Shown: positions 40,401 through 48,827, counted from the stretch's first letter. The stretch is DNA of 64,000 nucleotides from Cellvibrio sp. KY-GH-1 (GCF_008806975.1 NZ_CP031728.1:434001-498000), one strand, 5' to 3'. The notes: generated from the letters alone by a model not told the origin. A program made the numbers and translations.

Positions 40401-40965
40401 GGGCAGTGTGGAATTAAAAGCGCACGGCAAAACTTTGGGGGTAGCGAGCGGCCCCTATAAGGCAACAGGCGAATCCTACAAGTTTGCAGTGACTTTTACC
40501 GATAATGCAACCAATGGTGTACCGGCGATTCAAATCCAGAAAGAGTTTGGCTTAGTACCGGCCCGGCTTGATTTTGCCAGTGTCATTAGTTCTGCATCGT
40601 TAGGTAAATTGGTGAGCATTGACAAGTACAAAGAGCAAGATGTTATTAATCTCAAAGCTGGGGATGGCTGGGCTGGTTTTACCTTCGGCGATTATGATTT
40701 AACGGGTATTAATAAACTAATGATCGGTGCTTACTTTTTGCGTGAGGCGAGTGCCTGGAATATAGAAATTTATCAGGATAATCCCGATGGTGAACTGTTG
40801 GGTGCGCTCACTGTAACCCCGGATAAAATTTGGGATTATTCGCGCGTAACTGTGCTGTTGAATAAACCAGTTAATGATTATGCGAAGTTATATATTCGCG
40901 TTAAGCCGGAAGGAACAACAACTGCAGAGCTGCGGTTGATGGATGTGGAGTTTTCCCGCAACTAA
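37411..40965 (+). CDS. Multidomain lipoprotein: ThuA, PQQ-type sugar dehydrogenase, PKD-like and cytochrome c domains
   Basis: 1184 aa. The lipobox LMGC places the lipidated Cys at 37; an alternative start at Met22 would shorten the long n-region. A ThuA-like domain (about 63-285; VLVFSKTAGFRHDSI, GGGFVGIHAATDTEW, WYHDYDGGRAFYTALGHTNE) is followed by a GSDH beta-propeller (about 295-745; AFFPNGDALIALRPG, MGARNPYSLTFDKQTGHLFY), a PKD-like domain (about 755-835), a class I cytochrome c domain with C915/C918/H919 (CFGCH) and a Met-containing NMPAFSGLS, and a C-terminal beta-rich region (about 1005-1184) that may bind carbohydrate. The likely role is surface oxidation of a sugar or glycoside with direct electron transfer to its own haem. 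The substrate is unknown. Confidence 0.83.
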   Translation: MYLSIPGIQTICDRRWITTKKMLQGLSVFLLVGLMGCDKPAPQNLESESVPSSALASQVTLSGARVLVFSKTAGFRHDSIPAGLAALEQLAQQHQFTLVATEDAAQFSDESLRQFNAIIFLSTTGDVLDDAQQLAMERFIQAGGGFVGIHAATDTEWQGDWFWYRNLVGAVFKNHPNDPSNVQTATVQVVDKNHPATAALPDTFSLADEWYNFRDIYEFIHVLAKVDESTYQGGEHNHDHPISWYHDYDGGRAFYTALGHTNETFSNPNFLQQLTGGLTYVVGLNHRNGFQPRLDYTKSRPEDNRFIKKTLVDKLDEPVKLAFFPNGDALIALRPGRFQRVDYKTGQLSEAGTLPVGYDKFMELGLVGVAVDPDFASNQWIYAAFTVASEVDGKKHLRQRLARFKWNGQQVDVKTEQVLLEYSIDNNCCHTGGDLQFGSNGELFFSTGDNTNPHDQDGYAPVDFRADMKKNDALRSAGNTMDLRGKVLRIKPKADSGYEIPLGNLFTDASIGRPEIYVMGARNPYSLTFDKQTGHLFYGDVGPDASKDSDQKGSQGYDEINRVTAAGNFGWPLVIGKNHAYNFFDYVSKKSGDFVDPSAPLNVSPNNTGAKELPPAQPAFIAYPYGISDDFPEMGTGGRTAIVADVYRNNEYPESINRYPSYYNNKLFIVDFMRTWVKAVSFDEQGRILKIEPFAPQISYALPIDARFAPDGTLYVLEYGMSWFTGNPDARLSRIEYVGAGNRPPVAQVHVDKTRAGIPTKIAASAKQSVDLDGDKIQFEWKLKCIAASCIEQYLGDAPEVSVEIDMPGEYQLTLTVSDTQGAKASVQESLVIGNEPPSVTLLSEMNKSFYWPDTKNFAYEFAIIDKEDGLISAITNNNPFVQFGYQSALSEKSQGHQSVSLIDQGKALVDANNCFGCHKIEEKVVGPAFRDVAKKYQKDGKALKYLVNKIGNGGAGVWGEMNMPAFSGLSEADRTALATYVLSLTEDNAPKSLPLTGSVELKAHGKTLGVASGPYKATGESYKFAVTFTDNATNGVPAIQIQKEFGLVPARLDFASVISSASLGKLVSIDKYKEQDVINLKAGDGWAGFTFGDYDLTGINKLMIGAYFLREASAWNIEIYQDNPDGELLGALTVTPDKIWDYSRVTVLLNKPVNDYAKLYIRVKPEGTTTAELRLMDVEFSRN

Positions 40966-40988
40966 GGCGGGAAGACGATCTTTTGGTG

Positions 40989-41036
40989 GCAGATTGGATT
41001 AGGCGATTACCTTAGGTGGTGCAGAATCCAATCTGC
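40989..41036. repeat. 12-bp perfect inverted repeat between convergent genes
   Basis: GCAGATTGGATT and AATCCAATCTGC are separated by 24 nt, between the stop of the ThuA lipoprotein gene (plus) and the stop of fumC (minus). There is no T tract on either side, so it is a doubtful terminator. Confidence 0.6.
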
Positions 41037-41056
41037 TTAATCGATAGTTGCGTGGC

Positions 41057-42433
41057 TTACAATCCCCCGCGCGTTAATTTTTCCGGGTTCAACAAGGCTT
41101 CCAGTTCCGCTCGCCCCAGTTTGGTTTCTTCCTCCGCGACATCAATAATCGCACGGCCTTCTTGGTAGGCTTTCTTCGCAATAGCAGCTGCTTTTTCATA
41201 ACCGATGAGCGGATTTAATGCTGTTACTAAAATGGGATTTTGCGCTAGCGCTTTGTTGAGGTTATCGCGGTTAACCTGAAATGGCGCGATGGTTTTATCG
41301 GCTAATTCATTGCAGGAATTGCTGAGCAGTTCAATTGATTGCAATAAGTTGTACGCAATTAATGGCAACATCACATTTAGTTGGAAGTTGCCTGATTGCC
41401 CAGCAATACCAATGCTTACATCATTACCCATCACTTGGGCTGCTGCCATGCACACCGCCTCTGGAATTACCGGGTTTACTTTGCCGGGCATAATAGATGA
41501 GCCGGGTTGCAGAGCCTGGAGTTGAATTTCACCCAATCCTGCGAGTGGGCCGGAGTTCATCCAGCGCAGATCATTGGCAATTTTCATCAGGCTTACGGCG
41601 AGTGTTTTTAATTGGCCGGAGATCGCGACAGCAGTGTCTTGCGCGCTCATGTGCGCAAAAAAATTATCGGCTGGTAAAAATTCCAGATGCGTTGCTTCTG
41701 ATAAATTTGCTGCAAATCTGGTAGCAAATTCTGGGTGGGCATTAATGCCCGTGCCGACAGCTGTACCGCCCTGGGCAAGGCGCAATAATTGTGGTAATGC
41801 CATTTGTAAGCGCACGTAGTTACTTTCAATTTGGCTGGCCCAGCCGCTGATTTCCTGACCCAGCGTAATCGGCATGGCATCCATTAAATGGGTGCGACCA
41901 GTTTTCACCACATCCATCAGGGCTTCCGATTTGCCCAATAGGCTGGTGTGCAATTCTTCCATAGCAGGGTAGAGCTGTTGTTTTAATGCGAGTGCAGCGC
42001 TGATGTGGATTGCACTGGGGATTGTGTCATTGCTGCTTTGGCTCATATTGACGTGATCATTGGCATGTACCTTTTGTCCCGCCAGGTCGCTGGCGATATG
42101 GGCAATGACTTCATTCACGTTCATATTGGTACTGGTGCCAGAACCGGTTTGGAATACATCTATCGGGAATTGGTCGATGTAATGACCCGCCAGCAAGCTG
42201 TCACAGGCGGCACATATAGCCCAGGAGATATCTTCATCCAGCAGGCCCAACTGGCGATTGGTCAGGGCGGCCGCCTTCTTTATATGGACAACGGCATGGA
42301 TAAAACGCGGGGGCAGGGTCAGGGTACTAATCGCGAAGTTGTCCAATGCACGCTGGGTTTGAGCGCCGTAGAGTGCGGTTTTGGGCACCTGTACATCACC
42401 CATGCTGTCGTGTTCGATACGAAACTCGCTCAT
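41057..42433 (-). CDS. fumC: Fumarate hydratase class II
   Basis: Iron-free, oxygen-stable fumarase that interconverts fumarate and malate. It is 458 aa from ATG 42433, which has a perfect AGGAGG four nt upstream; an earlier in-frame ATG would add eight residues without support. Signature residues are GSSIMPGKVNPV (311-322, mobile catalytic loop), TGSGTSTNMNVNEV and SSNDTIPSAIH. Catalytic His182 is in TGRTHLMDA. It is separate from the TCA block at 8-21 kb. Confidence 0.95.
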   Translation of the reverse strand: MSEFRIEHDSMGDVQVPKTALYGAQTQRALDNFAISTLTLPPRFIHAVVHIKKAAALTNRQLGLLDEDISWAICAACDSLLAGHYIDQFPIDVFQTGSGTSTNMNVNEVIAHIASDLAGQKVHANDHVNMSQSSNDTIPSAIHISAALALKQQLYPAMEELHTSLLGKSEALMDVVKTGRTHLMDAMPITLGQEISGWASQIESNYVRLQMALPQLLRLAQGGTAVGTGINAHPEFATRFAANLSEATHLEFLPADNFFAHMSAQDTAVAISGQLKTLAVSLMKIANDLRWMNSGPLAGLGEIQLQALQPGSSIMPGKVNPVIPEAVCMAAAQVMGNDVSIGIAGQSGNFQLNVMLPLIAYNLLQSIELLSNSCNELADKTIAPFQVNRDNLNKALAQNPILVTALNPLIGYEKAAAIAKKAYQEGRAIIDVAEEETKLGRAELEALLNPEKLTRGGL

Positions 42434-42535
42434 AAAACCTCCTTGGGCTGCTGACATCGGCTGTCAGTGCCGGGTATTAGTCTGGTTGATGCCAAGTCTA
42501 GTTCTTTAAAGAGATATTGGCATCATTGGGAGCAG

Positions 42536-42641
42536 GAAGCTTTGCAGTGTTGTTTCCAAGACACGCCGTGAACCCATCCATGGGGGCTTGTCGTCGACGT
42601 CCCTGTTTCCGACAGTCTTGGAAACAACACTACAAAGCTTC
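42536..42641. repeat. 106-bp inverted-repeat (MITE/REP-like) element between fumC and uvrB
   Basis: The 27-nt arms at 42536-42562 and 42615-42641 are reverse complements with a single mismatch (42545 against 42632); they start GAAGCTTTG and end CAAAGCTTC. The 52-nt centre contains a smaller palindrome CCCATCCATGGG and a GTCGAC core. It encodes nothing. Its compact, fully palindromic build in an intergenic space is that of a dispersed repeat; copy number elsewhere is not visible here. Confidence 0.75.
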
Positions 42642-42701
42642 TGAGACCTTGTGCATTAATTTTCGCTACAATCCCATTTTTCAATTCACGTTTGAGTCGC
42701 T

Positions 42702-44714
42702 ATGAGTAAACAATTCGTTGTAAACAGTGAATTCGCGCCCGCCGGGGATCAGCCCACAGCTATTGAAGGCTTGGTACAAGGTTTGGATGCGGGCCTGGCC
42801 CACCAAACCCTGTTGGGGGTCACCGGTTCGGGTAAAACTTTTACCATCGCTAATGTGATTGCGCGCATGCAGCGGCCCACATTAATCATGGCCCACAACA
42901 AGACGCTGGCTGCGCAGCTTTACGGTGAATTTAAAGAATTTTTCCCCAATAACTCTGTGGAATATTTTGTTTCCTATTACGATTACTACCAGCCTGAAGC
43001 CTATGTGCCCTCGTCAGATACTTTTATCGAAAAAGATTCTTCGGTAAATGAACACATTGAGCAAATGCGCCTCTCGGCTACAAAATCTTTGATGGAGCGC
43101 AAGGATGCCATTGTAGTGGCGACAGTTTCCGCTATTTACGGTTTGGGTGATCCCGAGTCCTATATGAAAATGCTGTTGCATATAGTGCGCGGCGATAAAA
43201 TTGACCAGCGCCAAATTTTGCGCCGCCTCGCGGAGTTGCAATACACCCGCAACGATATGGATTTTGCACGCGCCACTTATCGTGTGCGTGGTGAAGTGAT
43301 TGATATTTATCCCGCTGATTCTGATATGGAAGCGGTGCGCGTGGAATTGTTTGACGATGAAGTAGAACAAATTTCCATTTTCGATCCACTCACCGGCGAA
43401 GTGCTGCACAAAGTAGCGCGTTATACAATTTATCCAAAATCTCACTATGTAACGCCGCGCGAAACGGTGTTGGAGGCGATCGAAAACATCAAGGAAGAGT
43501 TGCGCACGCGTTTGGAATACTTGCGCGAAAATAATAAATTAGTAGAAGCTCAGCGTTTGGAGCAGCGCACTCGTTACGATTTGGAAATGATGCAGGAATT
43601 AGGTTATTGCAACGGCATCGAAAACTATTCCCGCTTTTTATCCGGCCGCGAATCTGGCGAGCCGCCTCCGACCTTGTTTGATTATTTGCCGCAAGATGCT
43701 TTGTTAGTAATCGACGAAAGTCACGTGACCATTCCACAAATTGGCGCCATGTACAAAGGCGATAGATCGCGTAAGGAAACCTTGGTTGAATATGGTTTCC
43801 GTTTGCCATCGGCATTGGATAATCGCCCCATGCGGTTTGATGAATGGGAACGCATTGCGCCACAAATGATTATGGTGTCCGCAACGCCGGGTAAATATGA
43901 AGCTGAAAATCAGGGGCAGGTAGTAGAACAGGTAGTTCGCCCAACGGGATTAATCGATCCAATTATTGAAATTCGCCCGGCTACCACACAAGTGGATGAT
44001 GTGCTGTCTGAAATTCGTTTGCGTGTGGAGCAAAACGAACGTGTATTAATTACCACACTGACCAAACGTATGGCGGAAGACCTCACTGAATACCTCAGTG
44101 AACACGGTGTGAGAGTGCGCTATTTGCACTCGGATATCGACACAGTAGAGCGCGTAGAAATTATTCGCGATTTACGTCTCGGTCAATTCGATGTGCTCGT
44201 CGGTATTAACCTGCTGCGTGAAGGTTTGGATATGCCGGAAGTATCGCTGGTGGCTATTCTGGATGCCGATAAAGAGGGCTTCCTGCGTTCAGATCGCTCG
44301 CTGATCCAAACCATTGGCCGCGCTGCGCGTAACGTGAATGGTAAAGCGATTCTCTACGCCGATAGAATTACTGGCTCCATGCAGCGTGCTATTGATGAAA
44401 CCGATCGCCGCCGCCAAAAACAAATCGACCACAACACCAAACACGGCATTGTTCCAAAAGGCATCAACAAAAATATCACCGACATCCTGGAAGGCTCTGT
44501 CGTTCCTGGTGCCGGTGGCCGTAGCGCGCGCAACAAAGCCATGGCCATCGCCGAAAAACAAGCCAAATACAAAGTGGAAGTTAACCCCAAAGATATTTGG
44601 AAAACCATCGAGCTGCTTGAAAAACAAATGTTCCAGGCCGCAAAAGATTTGGAATTTGAAGTGGCGGCAAAACTGCGCGATGAAATTGATAAGTTGAAGA
44701 AGCAGGCAATGTGA
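42702..44714 (+). CDS. uvrB: Excinuclease ABC subunit B
   Basis: Damage-verifying helicase-like subunit of nucleotide excision repair, which receives DNA from UvrA and recruits UvrC. It is 670 aa (E. coli 673). Walker A GVTGSGKT is at 39-46, the beta-hairpin region is [17 protein letters not shown], the DEAD-box-like segment is [10 protein letters not shown], the helicase motifs include [20 protein letters not shown] and QTIGRAARN, and a C-terminal UVR motif binds UvrC ([20 protein letters not shown]). A TACAAT box lies 30 bp upstream. No LexA box was found. Confidence 0.97.
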   Translation: MSKQFVVNSEFAPAGDQPTAIEGLVQGLDAGLAHQTLLGVTGSGKTFTIANVIARMQRPTLIMAHNKTLAAQLYGEFKEFFPNNSVEYFVSYYDYYQPEAYVPSSDTFIEKDSSVNEHIEQMRLSATKSLMERKDAIVVATVSAIYGLGDPESYMKMLLHIVRGDKIDQRQILRRLAELQYTRNDMDFARATYRVRGEVIDIYPADSDMEAVRVELFDDEVEQISIFDPLTGEVLHKVARYTIYPKSHYVTPRETVLEAIENIKEELRTRLEYLRENNKLVEAQRLEQRTRYDLEMMQELGYCNGIENYSRFLSGRESGEPPPTLFDYLPQDALLVIDESHVTIPQIGAMYKGDRSRKETLVEYGFRLPSALDNRPMRFDEWERIAPQMIMVSATPGKYEAENQGQVVEQVVRPTGLIDPIIEIRPATTQVDDVLSEIRLRVEQNERVLITTLTKRMAEDLTEYLSEHGVRVRYLHSDIDTVERVEIIRDLRLGQFDVLVGINLLREGLDMPEVSLVAILDADKEGFLRSDRSLIQTIGRAARNVNGKAILYADRITGSMQRAIDETDRRRQKQIDHNTKHGIVPKGINKNITDILEGSVVPGAGGRSARNKAMAIAEKQAKYKVEVNPKDIWKTIELLEKQMFQAAKDLEFEVAAKLRDEIDKLKKQAM

Positions 44715-44781
44715 TTGCTATTTCCATCGGGGCTCAATGAAAAGGGTTCAACAGCATGGACACATAGCGCGGATTTAAACA

Positions 44782-44829
44782 GGGTTCAATAAATTGAACC
44801 CCTACGTAGGGGCGCAATTTATTGCGCCC
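44782..44829. repeat. 48-bp compound palindromic repeat overlapping the acyltransferase 3' end
   Basis: Three interlocked palindromes: GGGTTCAAT / ATTGAACCC (44782-44801), CCCCTACGTAGGGG (44799-44812) and GGGCGCAAT / ATTGCGCCC (44810-44829). The pattern of two hairpins joined by a short palindrome resembles dispersed intergenic repeats of environmental gammaproteobacteria. The right arm supplies the last codons and stop of the minus-strand acyltransferase gene. It may end transcription of both converging genes. Confidence 0.75.
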
Positions 44830-46057
44830 TTGTTGTTAATGGTGCCTGCAAATGTTGTTTGATATGGGGGCCGCCATTTATTCCAAACAACACCCGCAGC
44901 CCCGGAATGGGTGTAATCAATTCAAACAATCCCCAACAGCTTAGCACTACTAATAAAATCACGACAAAGGGTTCCAAAAAACCTCCCAGGTTAAAGGGTG
45001 TTAACCAATACGCGAACACGATGATAAGCGTTTGGTGCAGGATATAAAAACAAAACACGCCTGAATTTAAATAGCGGATGAATGGATTACTACGAGTAAG
45101 CCAATGCTGGCCCCAGGCGATAACGCAGAGCATCCATAGCCAGCTATTTGCGGACCATAAAATCCCGTTCATCGATTGGGCGATGACGCCGTCACCCAAT
45201 GTCCCACCGTGAAATTCGAAAAGTGTGTAGCTGTAGCTAATAGATCCGGCGATTAACAGATGCCAGCGGATGTTTTTCACGCTGCGCCATAGGTGGGGAA
45301 TTTGTACCACCGCAAACCCCAATGCAAAACTTAAGAACGAACGGCCGTGGTTAAACCAATCGTCGATTAAGTTATGGGTAACCGGGTGTTCTGCATAGAG
45401 AAGTGAGCCATTGATATAAAAACCGGCAATCGGGAGAAATACTAGGTGCGTCAGCAGCAAACGAGCGGAGAACCAGCGCCATACAGATTGCATCAATCGG
45501 CTGTGCAGTAATGGATAAACTGTCGCCACTGTCAGGGTGTAAACGAAAAGGTAGGGCAAGTACCACAAATGGTTCCAAGTGAAGTGCATTGTGCCGATAG
45601 TTTTGTGGCCTTCAAATTCGGCGCTTTTTTGATCCAGATAAGCATACCAAAACTGCCAGTAATCCAATCCTTCAATAATGTGTTTGGATTTTGCTTCGAT
45701 ATAAACCTGTGGGACAACCACCACCAGCATTCCGAACAAGAGCGGCAGCAATAATTGGCTAAGGCGTTTGCCTAGTGATTTCCAATTCGCATGCTGGGGT
45801 AAAAAGAGCGCCAGGGCTGCGCCGCTAATTAAAAATAATAACGACATGCGCCATTGATTGGACCAGAGCATCAGGTTCGCCAGGGCTTCACTTTGGTATT
45901 GGCTTTTGTAGTGAAAGCCCCAATCCGCCACATAGAGCATACCGGTGTGGTACAAAATTAATAATCCAAAAACGGTTACCCTTAGGCCATCTAATTCAGG
46001 CAATCGCGTTTTAGTGTTAATGGATAAAGGATCTTCGGGCAATTTTTCCTGCGGCAT
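44819..46057 (-). CDS. Acyltransferase 3 family membrane protein (OpgC-like)
   Basis: 412 aa with about ten hydrophobic helices. The N-terminal ELDGLRVTVFGLLILYHTGM and the following helix with Arg (NQWRMSLLFLISGAALAL) are typical of acyltransferase family 3, which moves acyl groups from the cytoplasm to sugars or lipids on the other side of the membrane; the extended Trp-rich periplasmic loops recall OpgC. The acceptor is unknown. The gene is divergent from the LytTR regulator gene at 46226, so the two may form a regulator-target pair. Its final residues TTRAQ are encoded by an intergenic-type repeat, suggesting the original C-terminus was altered. Confidence 0.85.
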   Translation of the reverse strand: MPQEKLPEDPLSINTKTRLPELDGLRVTVFGLLILYHTGMLYVADWGFHYKSQYQSEALANLMLWSNQWRMSLLFLISGAALALFLPQHANWKSLGKRLSQLLLPLLFGMLVVVVPQVYIEAKSKHIIEGLDYWQFWYAYLDQKSAEFEGHKTIGTMHFTWNHLWYLPYLFVYTLTVATVYPLLHSRLMQSVWRWFSARLLLTHLVFLPIAGFYINGSLLYAEHPVTHNLIDDWFNHGRSFLSFALGFAVVQIPHLWRSVKNIRWHLLIAGSISYSYTLFEFHGGTLGDGVIAQSMNGILWSANSWLWMLCVIAWGQHWLTRSNPFIRYLNSGVFCFYILHQTLIIVFAYWLTPFNLGGFLEPFVVILLVVLSCWGLFELITPIPGLRVLFGINGGPHIKQHLQAPLTTRAQ

Positions 46058-46225
46058 TTTTTACTTCCTGCAATACGTGTTGAACCGCTATCCTAGGTGA
46101 TGTCCTTGTTGCAATGATTCGTTAAGTGATTGATTTACATCATTCTGTGATAAGCGGCAGCCGGCTGTGACGAGATTGCGTGACATACTCCGGGCGTAAA
46201 CACCAAAGCAACGATAGAGAAAATC

Positions 46226-47095
46226 ATGAGCAAACAACCCCCTGATATTTACCAGCAACATTTTCTCGCGCATCCCCGCCTATGGGGTTGGGGGCTGTTA
46301 TTAGGCTGGTCCGGGTTTAATGTGCTGGTACTTGCTACGACCAAGTTAATGGAAATAAAACGCGATGGGCACGACATTGCATTCTGGCAACCCTTATCCT
46401 GGGAGCTGTCCAGCGCATTCATGATTTTATTGTTAATACCGGTGGGGGTTTATATTCATGATCGATGGCTGGCAAATCTATCCCTGAAAACCTGCATAGG
46501 CTTTCATGTGTTGCTGACCATTCCCTTTTCGTTATTACATGTGGGCGGCATGGTAGGCCTGCGCCATTTGTGTTATTGGGTGATGGGTGCTGATTATTAT
46601 TTCGGCAATATGGCAACTGAGTTGTTGTACGAGTACCGCAAAGACGCTCAATCCTATTTAACATTATTGTTAGTGATATTTGGCTTTCGTTTGATTTATC
46701 GACGCCTGCAGGGCGAAGCGACTTACCTCACGGAAGAAGAGGAAAAAGAGTCAGCAGGGTCTGAAAAAAGCCCAGAGATCCTACTAATAAAAAAACTGGG
46801 GCGTGAATTTCTAATTAAAACGGCCGATATAGAATGGGTTGAAGCTTCAGGTAATTACGCCAATTTACATGTGCGTGATAGTGTTTACCCCATGCGCACT
46901 ACTATGGATAGGCTGGAGAAGCTATTACCTGCCGATTTTGTGCGCATCCATCGTTCCAGTATTGTGAATTTGCACCGGGTGCAGCAGGTGCAGGCTATGG
47001 ATTCCGGTGACCATGAAATAACACTTTATGGTGGCAAGACGCTGGTGTTATCGCGACGCTATAGGGATAATTTTAAAAGTCAGTTAAGTTTATAA
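46226..47095 (+). CDS. Membrane-anchored LytTR-domain transcriptional regulator
   Basis: 289 aa. Four predicted helices (about 21-39, 62-79, 92-115 and 143-160) are followed by an acidic linker (TEEEEKESAGSEKS) and a LytTR DNA-binding domain at 184-286 (IEWVEASGNYANLHV, MDRLEKLL, FVRIHRSSIVNLHRVQ, LVLSRRYRDNF). There is no receiver domain, so the membrane part is probably the sensor. It diverges from the acyltransferase gene across 168 bp and precedes a cluster with an HTTM-like protein. LytTR proteins bind paired direct repeats; I could not pick them out here. Confidence 0.88.
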   Translation: MSKQPPDIYQQHFLAHPRLWGWGLLLGWSGFNVLVLATTKLMEIKRDGHDIAFWQPLSWELSSAFMILLLIPVGVYIHDRWLANLSLKTCIGFHVLLTIPFSLLHVGGMVGLRHLCYWVMGADYYFGNMATELLYEYRKDAQSYLTLLLVIFGFRLIYRRLQGEATYLTEEEEKESAGSEKSPEILLIKKLGREFLIKTADIEWVEASGNYANLHVRDSVYPMRTTMDRLEKLLPADFVRIHRSSIVNLHRVQQVQAMDSGDHEITLYGGKTLVLSRRYRDNFKSQLSL

Positions 47096-47140
47096 AATTT
47101 AGGTGTTGCTTAATTATTGTTCTTTACTCAAGGAAAAAAA

Positions 47141-47521
47141 ATGTTAAAAGTAGTAGCTGGGGTTTTCGTTATTGTTGGTTCTCTCTGTACAAATTTTGCT
47201 GCGGCAAACGAGGAGGCGTGTTTGTTGGAGGGGTCGGTCAGTATGATGGGTGTCAGCCTGGAAATTAATGACTGCCTGCAAAATAAAGGTTTAGCGGCGG
47301 CCAAGTTTAAAGAGGCTTGTACTTCAATGAGTAAAATGTACGTTCCTATGGGTGGGCAACCGGCAAAGTTAACCTATCTGGATTCTTGCCCGACTCCAGC
47401 GCAAGGAATCTGCGAAAACATGGCGAAGCAACCCTTGGATTCCTACCACTACTCAACGGATGCGGGAACCTTGGCGGGAGCACGTGCAAGTTGTAGTCAG
47501 AGTGGTGGAAGCTGGCAATAA
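47141..47521 (+). CDS. Small secreted Cys-containing protein, unknown
   Basis: 126 aa from ATG 47141 (AAGGA seven nt upstream); an in-frame codon at 47117 is rejected. A signal peptide (KVVAGVFVIVGSLCTNFAAA) precedes a mature part of about 105 residues with six Cys (EAC, NDC, KEAC, DSC, GIC, ASC), compatible with three disulfides. No family is recognised. It starts 45 nt after the LytTR gene and is followed 39 nt later by another unknown gene, so it may be a periplasmic member of this cluster. Confidence 0.7.
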   Translation: MLKVVAGVFVIVGSLCTNFAAANEEACLLEGSVSMMGVSLEINDCLQNKGLAAAKFKEACTSMSKMYVPMGGQPAKLTYLDSCPTPAQGICENMAKQPLDSYHYSTDAGTLAGARASCSQSGGSWQ

Positions 47522-47560
47522 TTTTTTTGGTTGTTTATTTGCCAAGGCCGGAGGGAATGA

Positions 47561-48034
47561 ATGAAAATTTTTCCGCTAATCAAGCTAGTGCTGCCAATTG
47601 TTTTTCCCTCCTGGCGCTTTTTCAGCAGCATTGGTCCCTCTCCAAGAATTGATCTGGCTTTTTTTAAAAACGAGGGGGAGTCACCTGAAATTTGGATTCC
47701 CTTTCGACCTATTCCTCTGCAAATCACTATTGGTCAACACCTCACACGGCTTTTTCATAGCCCCAAGTGGAATGAGCGGCTGTATATCAATAGCTGTGCA
47801 GAGCGATTATTTGAAGGTGGAGATTCATTTTATCTCACCGAAATTTCAAAACGTTTATTGATAGCGATAGAGCAGGGTGAGATTCCTGCCCCGGAAAATG
47901 CCCGCTTTATGCAATTTCGTATTCGTGCGATTTACAGCGAAGATACAGATGCAAATAAAATGGGGCAGGTGAAGGATGAGCTGTTTTTGCAGTCGCCTAC
48001 TTACGCGCTGGTAAATGCAGAGGTTAACGCATGA
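47561..48034 (+). CDS. Conserved-looking hypothetical protein coupled to the HTTM-like gene
   Basis: 157 aa. The N-terminal hydrophobic part (IKLVLPIVFPSWRFF) could be a membrane anchor; the rest is soluble, with GPSPRIDLAFFKNEGES, EIWIPFRPIPLQIT, and two Cys/Glu-rich segments (NSCAERLFEGGD). Its stop overlaps the next start (ATGA), which argues for translational coupling with the HTTM-like membrane protein. ATG 47561 has CGGAGGGA upstream. The function is unknown. Confidence 0.75.
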   Translation: MKIFPLIKLVLPIVFPSWRFFSSIGPSPRIDLAFFKNEGESPEIWIPFRPIPLQITIGQHLTRLFHSPKWNERLYINSCAERLFEGGDSFYLTEISKRLLIAIEQGEIPAPENARFMQFRIRAIYSEDTDANKMGQVKDELFLQSPTYALVNAEVNA

Positions 48035-48723
48035 CTCTGGAGATGGCAGTGCGCTTTGCCGAAATATTGCTTGGATTTGCATTGTTGCAGCAAAGTCTGG
48101 AGCTTTTGCGTAGTTACGGGTTGGAGAAAAAGTTAGCCCTTCTTCGTGCGCCACTGGCGATTCTATTGATGCTGGGTATTTATCCTGTTTGGGTGGAAAC
48201 CGCACTGCTTGCTAGTTCGATTTTATTGATCAAGCGTTTCCAGGGCCCTTATAACGGCGGCAGCGATACAATGAGTATTCTGGTGCTCTTGTGTTTGTGG
48301 CTTGCGAATCTCGCGCCATCACCTATGTGGCAGGAAATCGCCTTGGGTTATTTAGCGCTGCAATTGACACTCTCTTATTTTCAGTCGGGTTTGGTGAAAA
48401 TTGAAAATGCGGAGTGGCGATCCGGTAAAGCGTTGCGTGAAGTATTTGCACTGACGGCTTATCCGGTGAGTGAGTCTCTGCGTTCTTTGGCGAACAGGCC
48501 GCAGCTACTATTGAATGTATCCAGGGCGGTGATCCTTGGTGAGTTGTTGTTTCCGCTAACTCTTTTGCACTCCATAACACTGACAATTGCATTGGTGTTT
48601 GCTGGTGTATTTCACTTGGCAAATGCAGTTTTATTTGGCTTGAATCGCTTTGTATGGAGTTGGTTGGCGGCCTATCCGTCCGTAATTTGGTTGCAGGGTA
48701 GGTTTAGTGAAATGACTTGGTAA
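48031..48723 (+). CDS. HTTM-domain-like integral membrane protein
   Basis: 230 aa with about six hydrophobic helices. FQGPYNGGSDTMSILVLLCL, YFQSGLVKIENAEWRSGKAL and FHLANAVLFGLNRFVWSWLA match the pattern of HTTM (vitamin K-dependent gamma-carboxylase-related) bacterial membrane proteins, where a periplasm-side SGxxK segment and Trp/His-rich loops are conserved. Such proteins often stand next to DCC thiol-disulfide proteins; none is seen here, and the partner is instead the unknown 157-aa protein. The gene is likely the end of a three-gene unit. Confidence 0.65.
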   Translation: MTLEMAVRFAEILLGFALLQQSLELLRSYGLEKKLALLRAPLAILLMLGIYPVWVETALLASSILLIKRFQGPYNGGSDTMSILVLLCLWLANLAPSPMWQEIALGYLALQLTLSYFQSGLVKIENAEWRSGKALREVFALTAYPVSESLRSLANRPQLLLNVSRAVILGELLFPLTLLHSITLTIALVFAGVFHLANAVLFGLNRFVWSWLAAYPSVIWLQGRFSEMTW

Positions 48724-48827
48724 GGGGTCTTCTGTAAACGCTAGTTTTAGTCGGGCTACAGTTCACATCTCTAGATGTTGTCATGTAAAACATAACAAAT
48801 AATGGTTGGTTTCCTGTAATTTTGTCA

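Noticed and set aside
42601..42620. CTG...CAG spacing near uvrB resembling an SOS (LexA) box
   Set aside because: CTGTTTCCGACAG has only seven bases between CTG and CAG instead of ten, and lies within the inverted-repeat element. No LexA site was found for uvrB.
42517..42705. Small ORF across the inverted-repeat element before uvrB
   Set aside because: It lies wholly in repeat and promoter sequence, has no ribosome site and overlaps the uvrB start.
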